Shown here in pieces: positions 34,917-43,229 of a stretch of 64,000 bases of DNA; the stretch's first letter is position 1, and each line of letters starts with the position of its first letter. Below the pieces are notes generated by a model that was not told the origin of the DNA, searched no databases, and was given only the letters and a program-made list of their open reading frames with translations. The stretch covers positions 1,426,001 to 1,490,000 of the forward strand of contig NZ_JSYM01000001.1 in NCBI RefSeq assembly GCF_000812945.1. Reading direction: 5' to 3'. The translations under genes and the position numbers were made by a program. Source of the DNA: Flavobacterium sp. AED (lineage in GTDB: Bacteria; Bacteroidota; Bacteroidia; Flavobacteriales; Flavobacteriaceae).

Positions 34917-36242
34917 TTAATTTCGAGCCTCCGCTTTTGAAGGAACATAATCCAAAATAAGTCTTTGATTTGGATTTAAATATTTGTTGGCTACATCTCT
35001 AATTTCTTCACGTGTTATGGAATGAAACAGGTCAATCTCTGTGTTAATCAAATTCACATCACCATAAAGCAAATAGTAAGTCGCTAGATTTTCGGCAATT
35101 CCTTCTAGGTTTCCATTCTTATTCACAAAACGATTGTCAAACGTATTTTTCAATTTTTGAAAATCTTTCTCCGAAATCAATTCGGTCTGGATTTTTACAA
35201 TTTCCTCATCAACCTCTTTTATTAAATCAGCAGAAGTGTGTGTTCCCATTGGTAGGCCATATAAAATATACATACCGTAATCTTCCTGACTAAAACCAAC
35301 AGCGTCTATTTGTAATGCCATTTTTTTCTCATCAACGATTTTCTTGTATAGTTTAGAACTTTTTCCATCGCTTAAATAAGAGGATATTAAATCCAGTACT
35401 CTGGCGTCTCTCGTTTTCATCGAAGGAGTTCTATAAGTGGCCACAACCATTGGAATCTGGATGTTTGAGTCCTCGTAGGTTGCTCTTATAGTTTGTGTAA
35501 TAGGTTCTTCGGTAAAAGTTTGTTTTTTTATTTCCTTTCCTTTTTGGATTGATCCAAAATATTTCTGAATCCATTCTTTAGCTTTGTTTTTTTCGAAATC
35601 TCCTGCGACAACCAATACGGCGTTATTTGGAATGTAAAACTTCTTGTTAAAAGCTTGAAATTCTTCTAAAGTGGCAGCATCTAAATGCTCCATCGAGCCA
35701 ATTGTTGTCCATCGATAGGGATGGTTTTTGAACATGTTTTCTTTTACAGCGCCAATAATATTTCCATAAGGCTGATTGTCGTAGCGACTTCTTTTTTCTT
35801 CTTTTATCACTCCGTTTTGAGTGTCAACGCCAATTTTATTGATTACAGGATGCATTAATCTTTCGGATTCCATCCAAAGTGCCAATTCTAAATTGTTTGA
35901 TGGAAATACCTCATAATAATAGGTACGATCATCAGAGGTGTTGGCGTTATTTATTCCGCCATTTGAAGTGACGATTTTGAACCATTCGCCACGTTTAATA
36001 TTTTCAGTTCCTTCAAATAAAAGATGTTCAAAAAAATGGGCAAATCCAGTTCTGTTGGGTGTTTCATCTTTTGAACCTACATGATACATTACAGAAGTCA
36101 CAACAACTGGCGCCGATGGATCGTTATGTAATATGACATGCATGCCATTATCTAAATCATATTCTTCGAAAGCTATTTTTTGAGCCGAAGCTATTCCTCC
36201 AAGCATAAGTGCAGTACTTAACATTATTATTAATTTTTTCAT
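34917..36242 (-). CDS. M16 family zinc peptidase, catalytic subunit
   Basis: A 441-residue exported metallopeptidase. The start at 36242 gives signal peptide MKKLIIMLSTALMLGGIASA; an upstream in-frame ATG at 36299 would bury it. The inverted zinc motif HxxEH is present as AHFFEHLLFEGT (about residues 63-74), with the third ligand Glu about 75 residues later in IKEEKRSR. Two homologous M16 domains span about 25-215 and 220-440. It heads an operon with the inactive partner. Likely role is degrading peptides in the periplasm. Confidence 0.92.
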   Translation of the reverse strand: MKKLIIMLSTALMLGGIASAQKIAFEEYDLDNGMHVILHNDPSAPVVVTSVMYHVGSKDETPNRTGFAHFFEHLLFEGTENIKRGEWFKIVTSNGGINNANTSDDRTYYYEVFPSNNLELALWMESERLMHPVINKIGVDTQNGVIKEEKRSRYDNQPYGNIIGAVKENMFKNHPYRWTTIGSMEHLDAATLEEFQAFNKKFYIPNNAVLVVAGDFEKNKAKEWIQKYFGSIQKGKEIKKQTFTEEPITQTIRATYEDSNIQIPMVVATYRTPSMKTRDARVLDLISSYLSDGKSSKLYKKIVDEKKMALQIDAVGFSQEDYGMYILYGLPMGTHTSADLIKEVDEEIVKIQTELISEKDFQKLKNTFDNRFVNKNGNLEGIAENLATYYLLYGDVNLINTEIDLFHSITREEIRDVANKYLNPNQRLILDYVPSKAEARN

Positions 36243-36446
36243 ACGGATTAATACATTTCTATTTACAATAGATAAAAACGAAAAATATTTATACTTCAAA
36301 AATACCTTTTTTTAATCATGATTGTCTGATGATTTAAAGTTTCAGTTAATTTTAACAAATTTTTGACTGGATAAATGCTGTTTAGGAATATATAAAGTGT
36401 TGAAAAACAAAGTTTAAAACAGATGAAGTATTTTTTTGCTTGAGGG

Positions 36447-36477
36447 ATTGCAGGATAAATATTTAATTGTATATTTG
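36447..36477 (+). promoter_or_regulatory. Promoter of rplU-rpmA
   Basis: TTG at 36448-36450, a 19-base spacer, and TATATTTG at 36470-36477 fit the Bacteroidota promoter well. A leader of about 25 bases precedes the ATG at 36508. Confidence 0.6.
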
Positions 36478-36507
36478 CAACCTTAAAAATTATTAAAACA
36501 ATTCAGT

Positions 36508-36933
36508 ATGTATGCAATCGTAGAGATAGCAGGGCAACAGTTCAAAGTAAGCAAAGACCTAAAGGTTTACGTTAACCGTTTGACAAATGAAGAAGGTTCG
36601 AAAGTTTCTTTCGATAAAGTTTATTTGTTAGATGATAACGGTACAATCACAATAGGCGCCCCAGCTATAGAAGGTGCTTCAGTAGAAGCTAAAGTGTTAC
36701 AACACTTAAAAGGAGATAAAGTTATCGTTTTCAAAAAGAAAAGAAGAAAAGGATACAAAAAGAGAAACGGTCACAGACAATATCTTACTCAAATTGTAAT
36801 TGAAGGTATTACTGGTGTTGGTGCTAAGAAAGCAGCTCCTAAAAAAGCAGCAGTTGAAGCAACTACAGAAGAAGAAGTAGAAGCTCCTAAGAAAAAGGTA
36901 GCTAAAGCTAAAAAAGAAGATACACAAGAATAA
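36508..36933 (+). CDS. rplU: 50S ribosomal protein L21
   Basis: Binds 23S rRNA in the large subunit. The canonical part covers about residues 1-103: MYAIVEIAGQQFKVSKDLKV and later KRRKGYKKRNGHRQYLTQI. It then has a tail of about 38 residues rich in Lys, Ala and Glu (KKAAPKKAAVEATTEEEVE), so the protein is 141 residues against about 103 in E. coli. Such tails are usual in Bacteroidota. It is followed by rpmA after 23 bases, the conserved rplU-rpmA operon. Confidence 0.97.
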   Translation: MYAIVEIAGQQFKVSKDLKVYVNRLTNEEGSKVSFDKVYLLDDNGTITIGAPAIEGASVEAKVLQHLKGDKVIVFKKKRRKGYKKRNGHRQYLTQIVIEGITGVGAKKAAPKKAAVEATTEEEVEAPKKKVAKAKKEDTQE

Positions 36934-36956
36934 TAACAAAATAAAACTAATACGTC

Positions 36957-37223
36957 ATGGCTCACAAGAAAGGTGTCGGTAGTTCTAAGAATGGTAGAGA
37001 ATCAGAATCAAAACGTTTAGGCGTTAAGATATTTGGTGGTCAAGCTGCTATTGCTGGGAACATCATCGTAAGACAAAGAGGTTCAAAACATAATCCAGGT
37101 GAAAACGTTTACATTAGTAAAGATCACACACTACACGCAAGAGTAGATGGAGTTGTTTTCTTCCAAAAGAAAAGAGATAACAAATCTTATGTTTCTATAC
37201 TTCCATTCGAAGTTGAAGCATAA
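36957..37223 (+). CDS. rpmA: 50S ribosomal protein L27
   Basis: An 88-residue protein near the peptidyl-transferase centre. It starts [20 protein letters not shown], has [10 protein letters not shown], and [18 protein letters not shown] near residues 36-53. The N-terminus begins directly with the mature AHKKG form, so no Firmicutes-type propeptide is present. Second gene of the rplU-rpmA operon, ended by the hairpin at 37243. Confidence 0.98.
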   Translation: MAHKKGVGSSKNGRESESKRLGVKIFGGQAAIAGNIIVRQRGSKHNPGENVYISKDHTLHARVDGVVFFQKKRDNKSYVSILPFEVEA

Positions 37224-37242
37224 TTGATTTTCTCAATTATTT

Positions 37243-37274
37243 AAAAACCCGTTTCGAAAAAAACGGGTTTTTTT
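37243..37274 (+). terminator. Terminator of rplU-rpmA
   Basis: AAAAACCCGTTT pairs with AAACGGGTTTTT and is followed by more T. It is symmetrical enough to serve the facing gene as well. Confidence 0.9.
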
Positions 37275-37301
37275 GTTTCCTTCCACATATTTGATCAAAA
37301 T

Positions 37302-37901
37302 TTATTGTAATTTAAAATAATAAAGTACTGGATTTCCGCAGACCATTTCCGAAAAACCTTCTTCTGTTTTATCTCCAATATAATAAGCTTTTAATTCTCC
37401 AGAATTTTCATCAATGTTGTAATCCCAAATTTCTTTATTTGCATATAAAAATTCTGTAAAAGAATATGACTCTGGATTTTCGGAAAACTTAATCTTTTCT
37501 GTTTTTACTAATTCCCATTTTTTTGAATTACGATACATTTCAAAAAATAGAATTTCATCTGTATTAAAAGTAATCATTTTTCCAACTAAGCCGTCTTCTC
37601 GGATTGCCCAATTTCCGTCTTTAGAAATCCATTTCCAATTTCCAATTAAACTATTAACCTTATTTTTTCTAAAAATAGATTTTAACGAATCTGCTTTTTT
37701 TATAGCAATTTGAGCAATTTCAGATTTTGCATTCATGTTATAGACTAATGAGAATTCTCTGATAGCTACTATATAATCACCGTTTTCAAGGGTGTTCTTT
37801 GCTGATTCAAAATTTTCTTTCTGATATTGATTCCTAATAGTATCTTGTGACCAAATCTGTATAGACGTCAATAGCAATAAGTTGAATAAATATTTTTTCA
37901 T
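37302..37901 (-). CDS. Exported protein of unknown function (199 residues)
   Basis: A signal peptide (MKKYLFNLLLLTSIQIWSQ) is followed by a short helical region with a tetratricopeptide-like look (ENFESAKNTLENGDYIVAIREF, in part, about 29-50). A beta-rich half from about residue 80 begins NSLIGNWKWISKDGNWAI and reads like a lipocalin-type or DUF4488-type strand pattern (GNWKW, then alternating polar and hydrophobic residues). I do not recognise the family with certainty. Single gene, facing rpmA. Confidence 0.65.
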   Translation of the reverse strand: MKKYLFNLLLLTSIQIWSQDTIRNQYQKENFESAKNTLENGDYIVAIREFSLVYNMNAKSEIAQIAIKKADSLKSIFRKNKVNSLIGNWKWISKDGNWAIREDGLVGKMITFNTDEILFFEMYRNSKKWELVKTEKIKFSENPESYSFTEFLYANKEIWDYNIDENSGELKAYYIGDKTEEGFSEMVCGNPVLYYFKLQ

Positions 37902-38014
37902 GCTCGTAGAAAATATTTTTTTATTGCAATTGTTAATTGTTAATTCGAAAGATCTGGGCTAATCAAATATAAGACTAATTTATATATTACACATTGTTAT
38001 AAAAAGCCTATTAA

Positions 38015-38044
38015 ACAAAAAACCCTCACATTTCTGTAAGGGTT
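38015..38044 (-). terminator. Terminator of ahcY
   Basis: On the minus strand AACCCTTACA pairs with TGTGAGGGTT around GAAA, followed by a T-run. A REP-like string of TTAATACTTAG/ACTAA words (38048-38085) overlaps the end of ahcY. Confidence 0.85.
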
Positions 38045-38076
38045 CTGACTTAATACTTAGTACTAATTTCTTAATA

Positions 38077-39393
38077 CTAATATCTGTAATATTCTGGTTT
38101 GAATGGACCTTCAACTGGAACGCCAATATAATCAGCTTGATCAACACGTAAAGTCTCTAATTCAACACCTAATTTAGCTAAGTGTAACATTGCTACTTTT
38201 TCATCTAAATGTTTTGGTAACATGTACACGTCATTGTTATATGCCGCGCTGTTTTTCCACAATTCGATTTGAGCTAAAGTTTGGTTAGTAAATGAGTTAC
38301 TCATTACAAAACTTGGGTGACCTGTAGCACAACCAAGGTTTACTAAACGACCTTCAGCAAGGATAAGAATGTCTTTTCCAGCGATAGTGTATTTGTCAAC
38401 TTGTGGTTTGATTTCAATTTTTGATGCACCGTGGTTTGTGTTCAACCAAGCCATATCAATTTCGTTATCAAAATGTCCAATGTTACAAACAACGGTTTTG
38501 TCTTTCATTTTTTCGAAATGACTTCCCAAAACGATATCTTTATTTCCAGTAGTTGTGATGATAATATCAGCAGTTGCAATAACCGTGTCTAATTTCTTCA
38601 CTTCAAAACCGTCCATTGCAGCTTGTAAAGCGCAAATTGGGTCAATTTCAGTAACGGTAACAATAGAACCAGCACCTCTAAAAGAAGCAGCAGTTCCTTT
38701 ACCTACGTCACCGTAACCACAAACGATTACTCTTTTTCCAGCTAGCATCAAGTCAGTTGCACGACGTACCGCATCAACTGCAGATTCTTTACAACCGTAT
38801 TTGTTATCAAATTTTGATTTAGTAACGGAGTCATTAACGTTAATTGCAGGCATTGGCAATGTTCCCGCTTTTACTCTTTCGTATAATCTGTGAACTCCAG
38901 TTGTAGTTTCTTCAGATAATCCTTTGATACCAGCAACCAATTCCGGGAAACGGTCAATAACCATATTGGTCAAATCTCCACCGTCATCAAGAATCATGTT
39001 CAATGGTTTTCTGTCTTCACCAAAGAATAATGTTTGCTCAATACACCAGTCAAAATCTACTTCGTTCAAACCTTTCCAAGCATAAACCTGAATTCCTGCA
39101 GCAGCAATTGCAGCAGCAGCTTGATCTTGAGTAGAGAAAATGTTACAAGAACTCCAAGTAACTTCAGCACCAAGAGCGATTAAAGTTTCAATCAAAACCG
39201 CAGTTTGGATTGTCATGTGCAAACATCCTGCAATACGAGCACCAGCAAGTGGTTGTTCGTTTTTGTATTCAGCACGAAGCGCCATTAAACCTGGCATTTC
39301 AGCTTCTGCTAGTTCAATTTCTTTTCTTCCCCAAGCCGCTAGAGAAATGTCTTTAACTTTGAAAGCCACAAAAGGCATAGTTGTAGTACTCAT
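38077..39393 (-). CDS. ahcY: Adenosylhomocysteinase
   Basis: Reversibly hydrolyses S-adenosylhomocysteine to adenosine and homocysteine, clearing the inhibitor left by methyltransferases. The 438-residue protein has [16 protein letters not shown] near residues 56-71, [13 protein letters not shown] near 182-194 (catalytic Lys and Asp), and the NAD-binding [12 protein letters not shown] near 221-232. It ends with the conserved KPEYYRY, whose Lys and Tyr complete the NAD site of the neighbouring subunit. Homocysteine produced here feeds MetE. Confidence 0.97.
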   Translation of the reverse strand: MSTTTMPFVAFKVKDISLAAWGRKEIELAEAEMPGLMALRAEYKNEQPLAGARIAGCLHMTIQTAVLIETLIALGAEVTWSSCNIFSTQDQAAAAIAAAGIQVYAWKGLNEVDFDWCIEQTLFFGEDRKPLNMILDDGGDLTNMVIDRFPELVAGIKGLSEETTTGVHRLYERVKAGTLPMPAINVNDSVTKSKFDNKYGCKESAVDAVRRATDLMLAGKRVIVCGYGDVGKGTAASFRGAGSIVTVTEIDPICALQAAMDGFEVKKLDTVIATADIIITTTGNKDIVLGSHFEKMKDKTVVCNIGHFDNEIDMAWLNTNHGASKIEIKPQVDKYTIAGKDILILAEGRLVNLGCATGHPSFVMSNSFTNQTLAQIELWKNSAAYNNDVYMLPKHLDEKVAMLHLAKLGVELETLRVDQADYIGVPVEGPFKPEYYRY

Positions 39394-39425
39394 TTATAGT
39401 ATATTTGTAATTGTAAAATTTTTTG

Positions 39426-39433
39426 CAAATTTA
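39426..39433 (-). promoter_or_regulatory. -7 promoter element of ahcY
   Basis: TAAATTTG on the minus strand fits TAnnTTTG, 32 bases before the ATG at 39393. Confidence 0.5.
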
Positions 39434-39546
39434 CGTAATAACTTTAGAATTTTACTGTTTTCTAAAAGATTTATGAATTGTTTAATTTGCTAATCTTTTG
39501 AACATTAACTAAATAATTTCTTTAAGCTGAACTTGTTTTAGTTTTT

Positions 39547-39629
39547 GGAGCTATTTCCCGTTATTCGCTATATCTTTTTACACGCAAAAAAGCGTGAAAA
39601 AAGGATGCCGCTACTACCGGGGCTAAAAA
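39547..39629 (-). repeat. Flavobacterial interspersed hairpin element, copy 4
   Basis: Read on the minus strand: TTTTAGCCCCGGTAGTAGCGG, then CATCCTTTTTTC, a hairpin GCGTG/CACGC with A/T-run flanks, AAAAGATATAGCG, and CGGGAAATAGCTCC. It lies just before the phosphopantetheinyl transferase gene. Confidence 0.78.
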
Positions 39630-39645
39630 ACAAAACCTGAACACG

Positions 39646-40290
39646 ATGCCGCTTTTCAAAACCATAAATTTAAATTCCACCACCCAAATTCTTGTTTGGA
39701 AGGTAACCGAATCCTATGCGAAATTATTGGAACAAGTGGTCTTAAACGACAGCAATCGCATTCGCCTCGACGGAATGAAATCAGAAATGCACCAGCGCGC
39801 TTTTCTTAGTGTTCGCAAGTTATTGCAGGAAACGGGTCACACGGATTTAGATTTGTATTATGATGAATTCGGCAAGCCACATCTCCATGGAGAGAAACAC
39901 ATTTCCATAACACATTCCCATAATTTTTCGGCAATTATTATTAGTGAGGAAACAGTAGGAATCGACATCGAATTGCGAAGAGACAAAATCATCCGCATCG
40001 CAGATAAATTCTGTGACTCGGAATTTCAATTCTTATCCAGAAGCTTGGGGGCTGAAAACAAGGAAGAATACATTAGGAAATTGACCGTGATTTGGGGTGC
40101 CAAAGAAGCCATTTTCAAAATCAGAAACGAAAAAGGAATCAGTTTCAAAGATCATATCAAAGTCAATGCTTTCGAACTAAACGTTAAACAAACTATTGCC
40201 GAACTTCATTTTGACAGTCTGGTCAAAGATTTCAAAATTCATTTTGAAGAAATAGAAGATTTCACCTTAGTTTATGCCTTCGAAAAGTAG
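39646..40290 (+). CDS. 4'-phosphopantetheinyl transferase superfamily protein
   Basis: Transfers phosphopantetheine from CoA to a carrier protein serine. The 214-residue, Sfp-type protein has the magnesium-binding GIDIELRRDKI near residues 105-115 and WGAKEAIFKI near 149-158, with SITHSHNF near 86-93. It is larger than AcpS and has the two-lobed Sfp layout. The target carrier protein is not in the window. The ATG at 39646 follows closely on the repeat element. Confidence 0.9.
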   Translation: MPLFKTINLNSTTQILVWKVTESYAKLLEQVVLNDSNRIRLDGMKSEMHQRAFLSVRKLLQETGHTDLDLYYDEFGKPHLHGEKHISITHSHNFSAIIISEETVGIDIELRRDKIIRIADKFCDSEFQFLSRSLGAENKEEYIRKLTVIWGAKEAIFKIRNEKGISFKDHIKVNAFELNVKQTIAELHFDSLVKDFKIHFEEIEDFTLVYAFEK

Positions 40291-40316
40291 TGTTCAGTAT
40301 TCAGGAGCCAGTCTAA

Positions 40317-40341
40317 GTCATTTCGACGAAGTAGAAATCTC
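40317..40341. repeat. Short GTCATTTCGAC interspersed repeat
   Basis: GTCATTTCGACGAAG followed by TAGAAATCTC is a word I recognise from many Bacteroidota spacers. Single copy here, between the transferase and the globin gene. Confidence 0.5.
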
Positions 40342-40417
40342 AATGGCAGTTTCAAATAAACAATCGGTGTAAATCTGCAAAATTTGCGTGCCAAAATTAC
40401 CAAACACCAAAAATAAT

Positions 40418-40807
40418 TTACACCTTACTTCTGCTTTCAAAAATATTCATATAAAGAAAAGTACCCATTTTCCTAGCTCTTCGTTTCAGTATTTCAACAT
40501 TTTCACCTTCAAAAAGTTCGTCTAAAGTTTCAAACCATAAGTTCAGCCAAATACCAAATTCATTAGGCGAAATTCGATGGTCAAAATGTTTGTCTACTTC
40601 GTTATGAACCGCAATGGGATTTCCATTGTATTTCTTTATCGCAAATAAATTCATTTCCCAAAAATCCGTCAGCTTTTCTAAATGTTCCTCCCAATTGGTG
40701 ATAGTTTCATTAAAAAAGAAACCAATTTCTTTGTCGGCTCTTATTTTAGCGTAGAAAGAATGGACGAGAAGGGTCAAGTCGTCTCGGTTTTCAATTATTT
40801 TTTTCAT
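40418..40807 (-). CDS. Group III truncated hemoglobin
   Basis: A 129-residue heme protein. The group III pattern includes LVHSFYAKIRADKEIGFFF near residues 14-32, NWEEHLEKLTDFWEMNLF near 38-55 and VDKHFDHRISPNEFGIWLNLW near 70-90, with the proximal His in the VDKHFDH stretch. Such globins are linked to oxygen or nitric-oxide chemistry. Its start overlaps the end of the small membrane protein gene by 4 bases, so the two are translated from one message. A Crp-type regulator lies just upstream. Confidence 0.88.
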   Translation of the reverse strand: MKKIIENRDDLTLLVHSFYAKIRADKEIGFFFNETITNWEEHLEKLTDFWEMNLFAIKKYNGNPIAVHNEVDKHFDHRISPNEFGIWLNLWFETLDELFEGENVEILKRRARKMGTFLYMNIFESRSKV

Positions 40808-41091
40808 AATGCAACGTTATTCAAAAAGATAAACAAAACACTGCAAAGCACGCTTGCTATGATGAGGTTGAATACCAATTTATGGTTCATTTGTGATAAT
40901 ATTGAAGTATTTACTAACATGCAAATTAAAACAGTAATGGCTAATTGTGTCATTTGTAAAATAGAGGTGCCGTTAGAAAGAATGAACATTGCTGCAGCAG
41001 CACCGAGACAACTTTGTCCAATAACTGCCATTGTTGAAGAGCCAATAAAATTTTGTTCAAAATTTTCGAATGTTTTTTTATAGAGTGTCAT
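40804..41091 (-). CDS. Small membrane protein (95 residues), unknown function
   Basis: Three hydrophobic segments are visible (about residues 15-38, 45-64 and 73-92). They include IGQSCLGAAAAMFIL and LVFNLIIASVLCSVLFIF. I do not recognise the family. The stop overlaps the globin start (ATGA type), which argues for translational coupling. The upstream neighbour is a Crp-type regulator on the same strand, suggesting a small stress-responsive unit. Confidence 0.7.
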   Translation of the reverse strand: MTLYKKTFENFEQNFIGSSTMAVIGQSCLGAAAAMFILSNGTSILQMTQLAITVLICMLVNTSILSQMNHKLVFNLIIASVLCSVLFIFLNNVAL

Positions 41092-41167
41092 AATATGTGA
41101 ATTTTATAGAGCAAATTTAGCTGCACTTCCATCCAGTTTTTTATGACTTCAATCATAAGACCAAAAA

Positions 41168-41764
41168 TTAACGGTACACTTTTCGGTTAATGATTTTTAA
41201 AGTTCCTTTTTTTTCTAAAGATTTAATGGCTCGAATAACAGTTTCTACACGGAGTCCAGTTAAATCTCCAATTTGCTGCCGGGTTAAATCGATTCGATAT
41301 CCGTTTTTATCTTCTTTGAAATTAAAATAAGCAATGGAATAATCAATTAATCGCAATACCCGATGTTCTGGTTCGTGAGTGGAAATCTCAGCCGCCATAA
41401 CCGATTTATAATGCAAACGTTGTGCTAAATTTTCAATCACCTTCATCGATTCTGATGGATTTTCGTTTAGCAATTTCATAAAACCATCTTTTGAAATACT
41501 GAGTATTTCTGAATCTTCAACGGCTATTGCATTAGCTGGATAGGGTCGATTTAAAAATAAAGGTGGCTCTCCAAAACTTTGATTTTCATTAAAAAAACCT
41601 TGAATGAATTCACGGCCGTCATCGTTATAATTATTCATTTTTACTTCCCCGGAAAGTATTTGATAATAATGTATCGCATGATTGCCCTCTTTGAAAATGG
41701 TTTCTGTTTTTTTATACGATTTTCTAATGGCGCCATATTTTTCCAATAATTCAGTAGCTATCAT
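41168..41764 (-). CDS. Crp/Fnr family transcriptional regulator
   Basis: A 198-residue regulator using the ATG at 41764; an upstream TTG at 41815 in frame is less likely. The N-terminal cyclic-nucleotide-binding-type beta roll (about residues 15-110, YYQILSGEVKMNNYNDDGRE) has no N-terminal cysteine cluster, so it is not an Fe-S FNR. The C-terminal winged helix has LTRQQIGDLTGLRVETVIRA near 158-177. Ligand unknown. It precedes the membrane protein and globin genes on the same strand and may control them. Confidence 0.9.
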   Translation of the reverse strand: MIATELLEKYGAIRKSYKKTETIFKEGNHAIHYYQILSGEVKMNNYNDDGREFIQGFFNENQSFGEPPLFLNRPYPANAIAVEDSEILSISKDGFMKLLNENPSESMKVIENLAQRLHYKSVMAAEISTHEPEHRVLRLIDYSIAYFNFKEDKNGYRIDLTRQQIGDLTGLRVETVIRAIKSLEKKGTLKIINRKVYR

Positions 41765-41859
41765 AATTGCATTTGTTTTTTGTTCAGAATCCTGTAACAA
41801 ATATAATTGATTCAAAATAGTTCTTAGACGTCAAAAAAACTTTTACTTTTACGGCTATT

Positions 41860-42579
41860 ATGAAGCAAAAGATTTACAATCAACTACTCCAAGCCAAGTT
41901 GGAAAACAAAAAGATGTTGGCCATTCTTTTGGATCCTGATAAAGTGGTTTTGGAAAACCTTGATTTTTTGATTTCAAAAATCAATCATTCTCCAGCAACT
42001 CATGTTTTCATTGGCGGAAGTCTGGTTACAACTAATATCCTGGATGAATTAATCATTCGCTTAACGCAAAAAATAACATTGCCAATCGTTCTTTTCCCTG
42101 GCAATCCATCTCAGATTTCAACCGAAGCAAATGCTATTTTATTTTTGTCTTTAATCTCAGGGCGTAACCCCGATTATTTAATTGAGCATCAGGTAAAAGC
42201 GGCTCCCATTTTGAAACAAACCCAACTCGAAATTATTTCTACCGGATATATTTTGATAGAAAGTGGTAATGAAACAGCTGTAGAACGCATTAGTAAGACC
42301 AAGCCGTTAGACCGGAATAATATTGATTATGTAATTCAAACCGCACAAGCAGGTGAAATGTTGGGAAATAAATTGATTTATCTGGAAGCTGGAAGCGGTG
42401 CAAAACAAGCTGTTCCTCTGGAAATGATTAAAAAAGTAGCTCAAAATATTGAAATTCCATTAGTTGTTGGAGGTGGAATTGTAAATTTGCAAGGAATTCA
42501 AAAGGCGTATGATGCAGGTGCTGATTTGGTAGTCATAGGAACCGCTTTTGAAAATGACTTGAATTTTTTTAATAAATAA
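41860..42579 (+). CDS. Geranylgeranylglyceryl/heptaprenylglyceryl phosphate synthase-like protein (PcrB family)
   Basis: A 239-residue TIM-barrel prenyltransferase that joins a polyprenyl chain to glycerol 1-phosphate. Motifs are LAILLDPDKV near residues 19-28, FIGGSLVT near 50-57, FPGNPSQIS near 79-87, KLIYLEAGSGA near 169-179 and VVGGGIVN near 205-212. The family makes archaeal-type ether lipid precursors, and members are found in Bacteroidota, where the lipid product is not well known. It is followed by pnuC after 14 bases. Confidence 0.9.
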   Translation: MKQKIYNQLLQAKLENKKMLAILLDPDKVVLENLDFLISKINHSPATHVFIGGSLVTTNILDELIIRLTQKITLPIVLFPGNPSQISTEANAILFLSLISGRNPDYLIEHQVKAAPILKQTQLEIISTGYILIESGNETAVERISKTKPLDRNNIDYVIQTAQAGEMLGNKLIYLEAGSGAKQAVPLEMIKKVAQNIEIPLVVGGGIVNLQGIQKAYDAGADLVVIGTAFENDLNFFNK

Positions 42580-42593
42580 TTTTAAATAGCCTA

Positions 42594-43229
42594 ATGATAG
42601 AATACTTTTTTTCTCAATATGCAACCTATTCAACATTAGATATTGTTCTGGAAATTGTGGCAGTAATTTTTGGTTTATTCAGTGTTTGGTACGCAAAAAA
42701 GGATAATATTTTAGTTTTTCCAACAGGACTGGTAAGCACATTTATTTATGTTTACCTATTATGGAAATGGACTTTATGGGGTGATATGATGATTAATGGC
42801 TATTATTTCATAATGAGTATTTATGGTTGGTACCATTGGACAAGGAAAAAAGGCGACACTGTCGAATTCCCAATTTCAGTAATTTCTAATCATGAAAAAC
42901 GAATTGCCATAATTATCTTTATATTTACGGTCGCATTTGTGGTTTCTGTTTATCATTATTTTGATAAATTCACTACTTGGTATGCTTATGTTGATACTTT
43001 TATAACGGGTATTTTCTTTATAGGAATGTGGCTTATGGCCAAAAGGAAAATCGAGAACTGGATATTTTGGATTATTGGAGATGTCATTTCGATTCCTTTG
43101 TATTTTGCAAAAGGTTTTACCTTTACGAGTTTTCAATATATAATATTTACAATTGTTGCCGTTTACGGCTATTTAGAATGGAAGAAAACCTTAAACAGCT
43201 CCAGCAAACTGGAACTATACAAATCATAA
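42594..43229 (+). CDS. pnuC: PnuC-type vitamin transporter
   Basis: A 211-residue inner-membrane protein with about seven helices. The PnuC layout includes VWYAKKDNILVFPTGLVST near residues 37-55, MINGYYFIMSIYGWYHWTR near 66-84 and WIFWIIGDVISIPLYFAKG near 157-175. PnuC carries nicotinamide riboside, while close relatives PnuT carry thiamine. The overlapping downstream kinase domain favours nicotinamide riboside; the thiamine receptor gene a few kilobases away keeps thiamine possible. Its last 52 bases overlap the next gene. Confidence 0.87.
   Translation: MIEYFFSQYATYSTLDIVLEIVAVIFGLFSVWYAKKDNILVFPTGLVSTFIYVYLLWKWTLWGDMMINGYYFIMSIYGWYHWTRKKGDTVEFPISVISNHEKRIAIIIFIFTVAFVVSVYHYFDKFTTWYAYVDTFITGIFFIGMWLMAKRKIENWIFWIIGDVISIPLYFAKGFTFTSFQYIIFTIVAVYGYLEWKKTLNSSSKLELYKS

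Noticed and set aside
43028..43177. N-terminal extension of the kinase-DUF4301 frame
   Set aside because: The 50 extra residues are pnuC read in another frame; the ATG at 43178 gives the normal kinase start.
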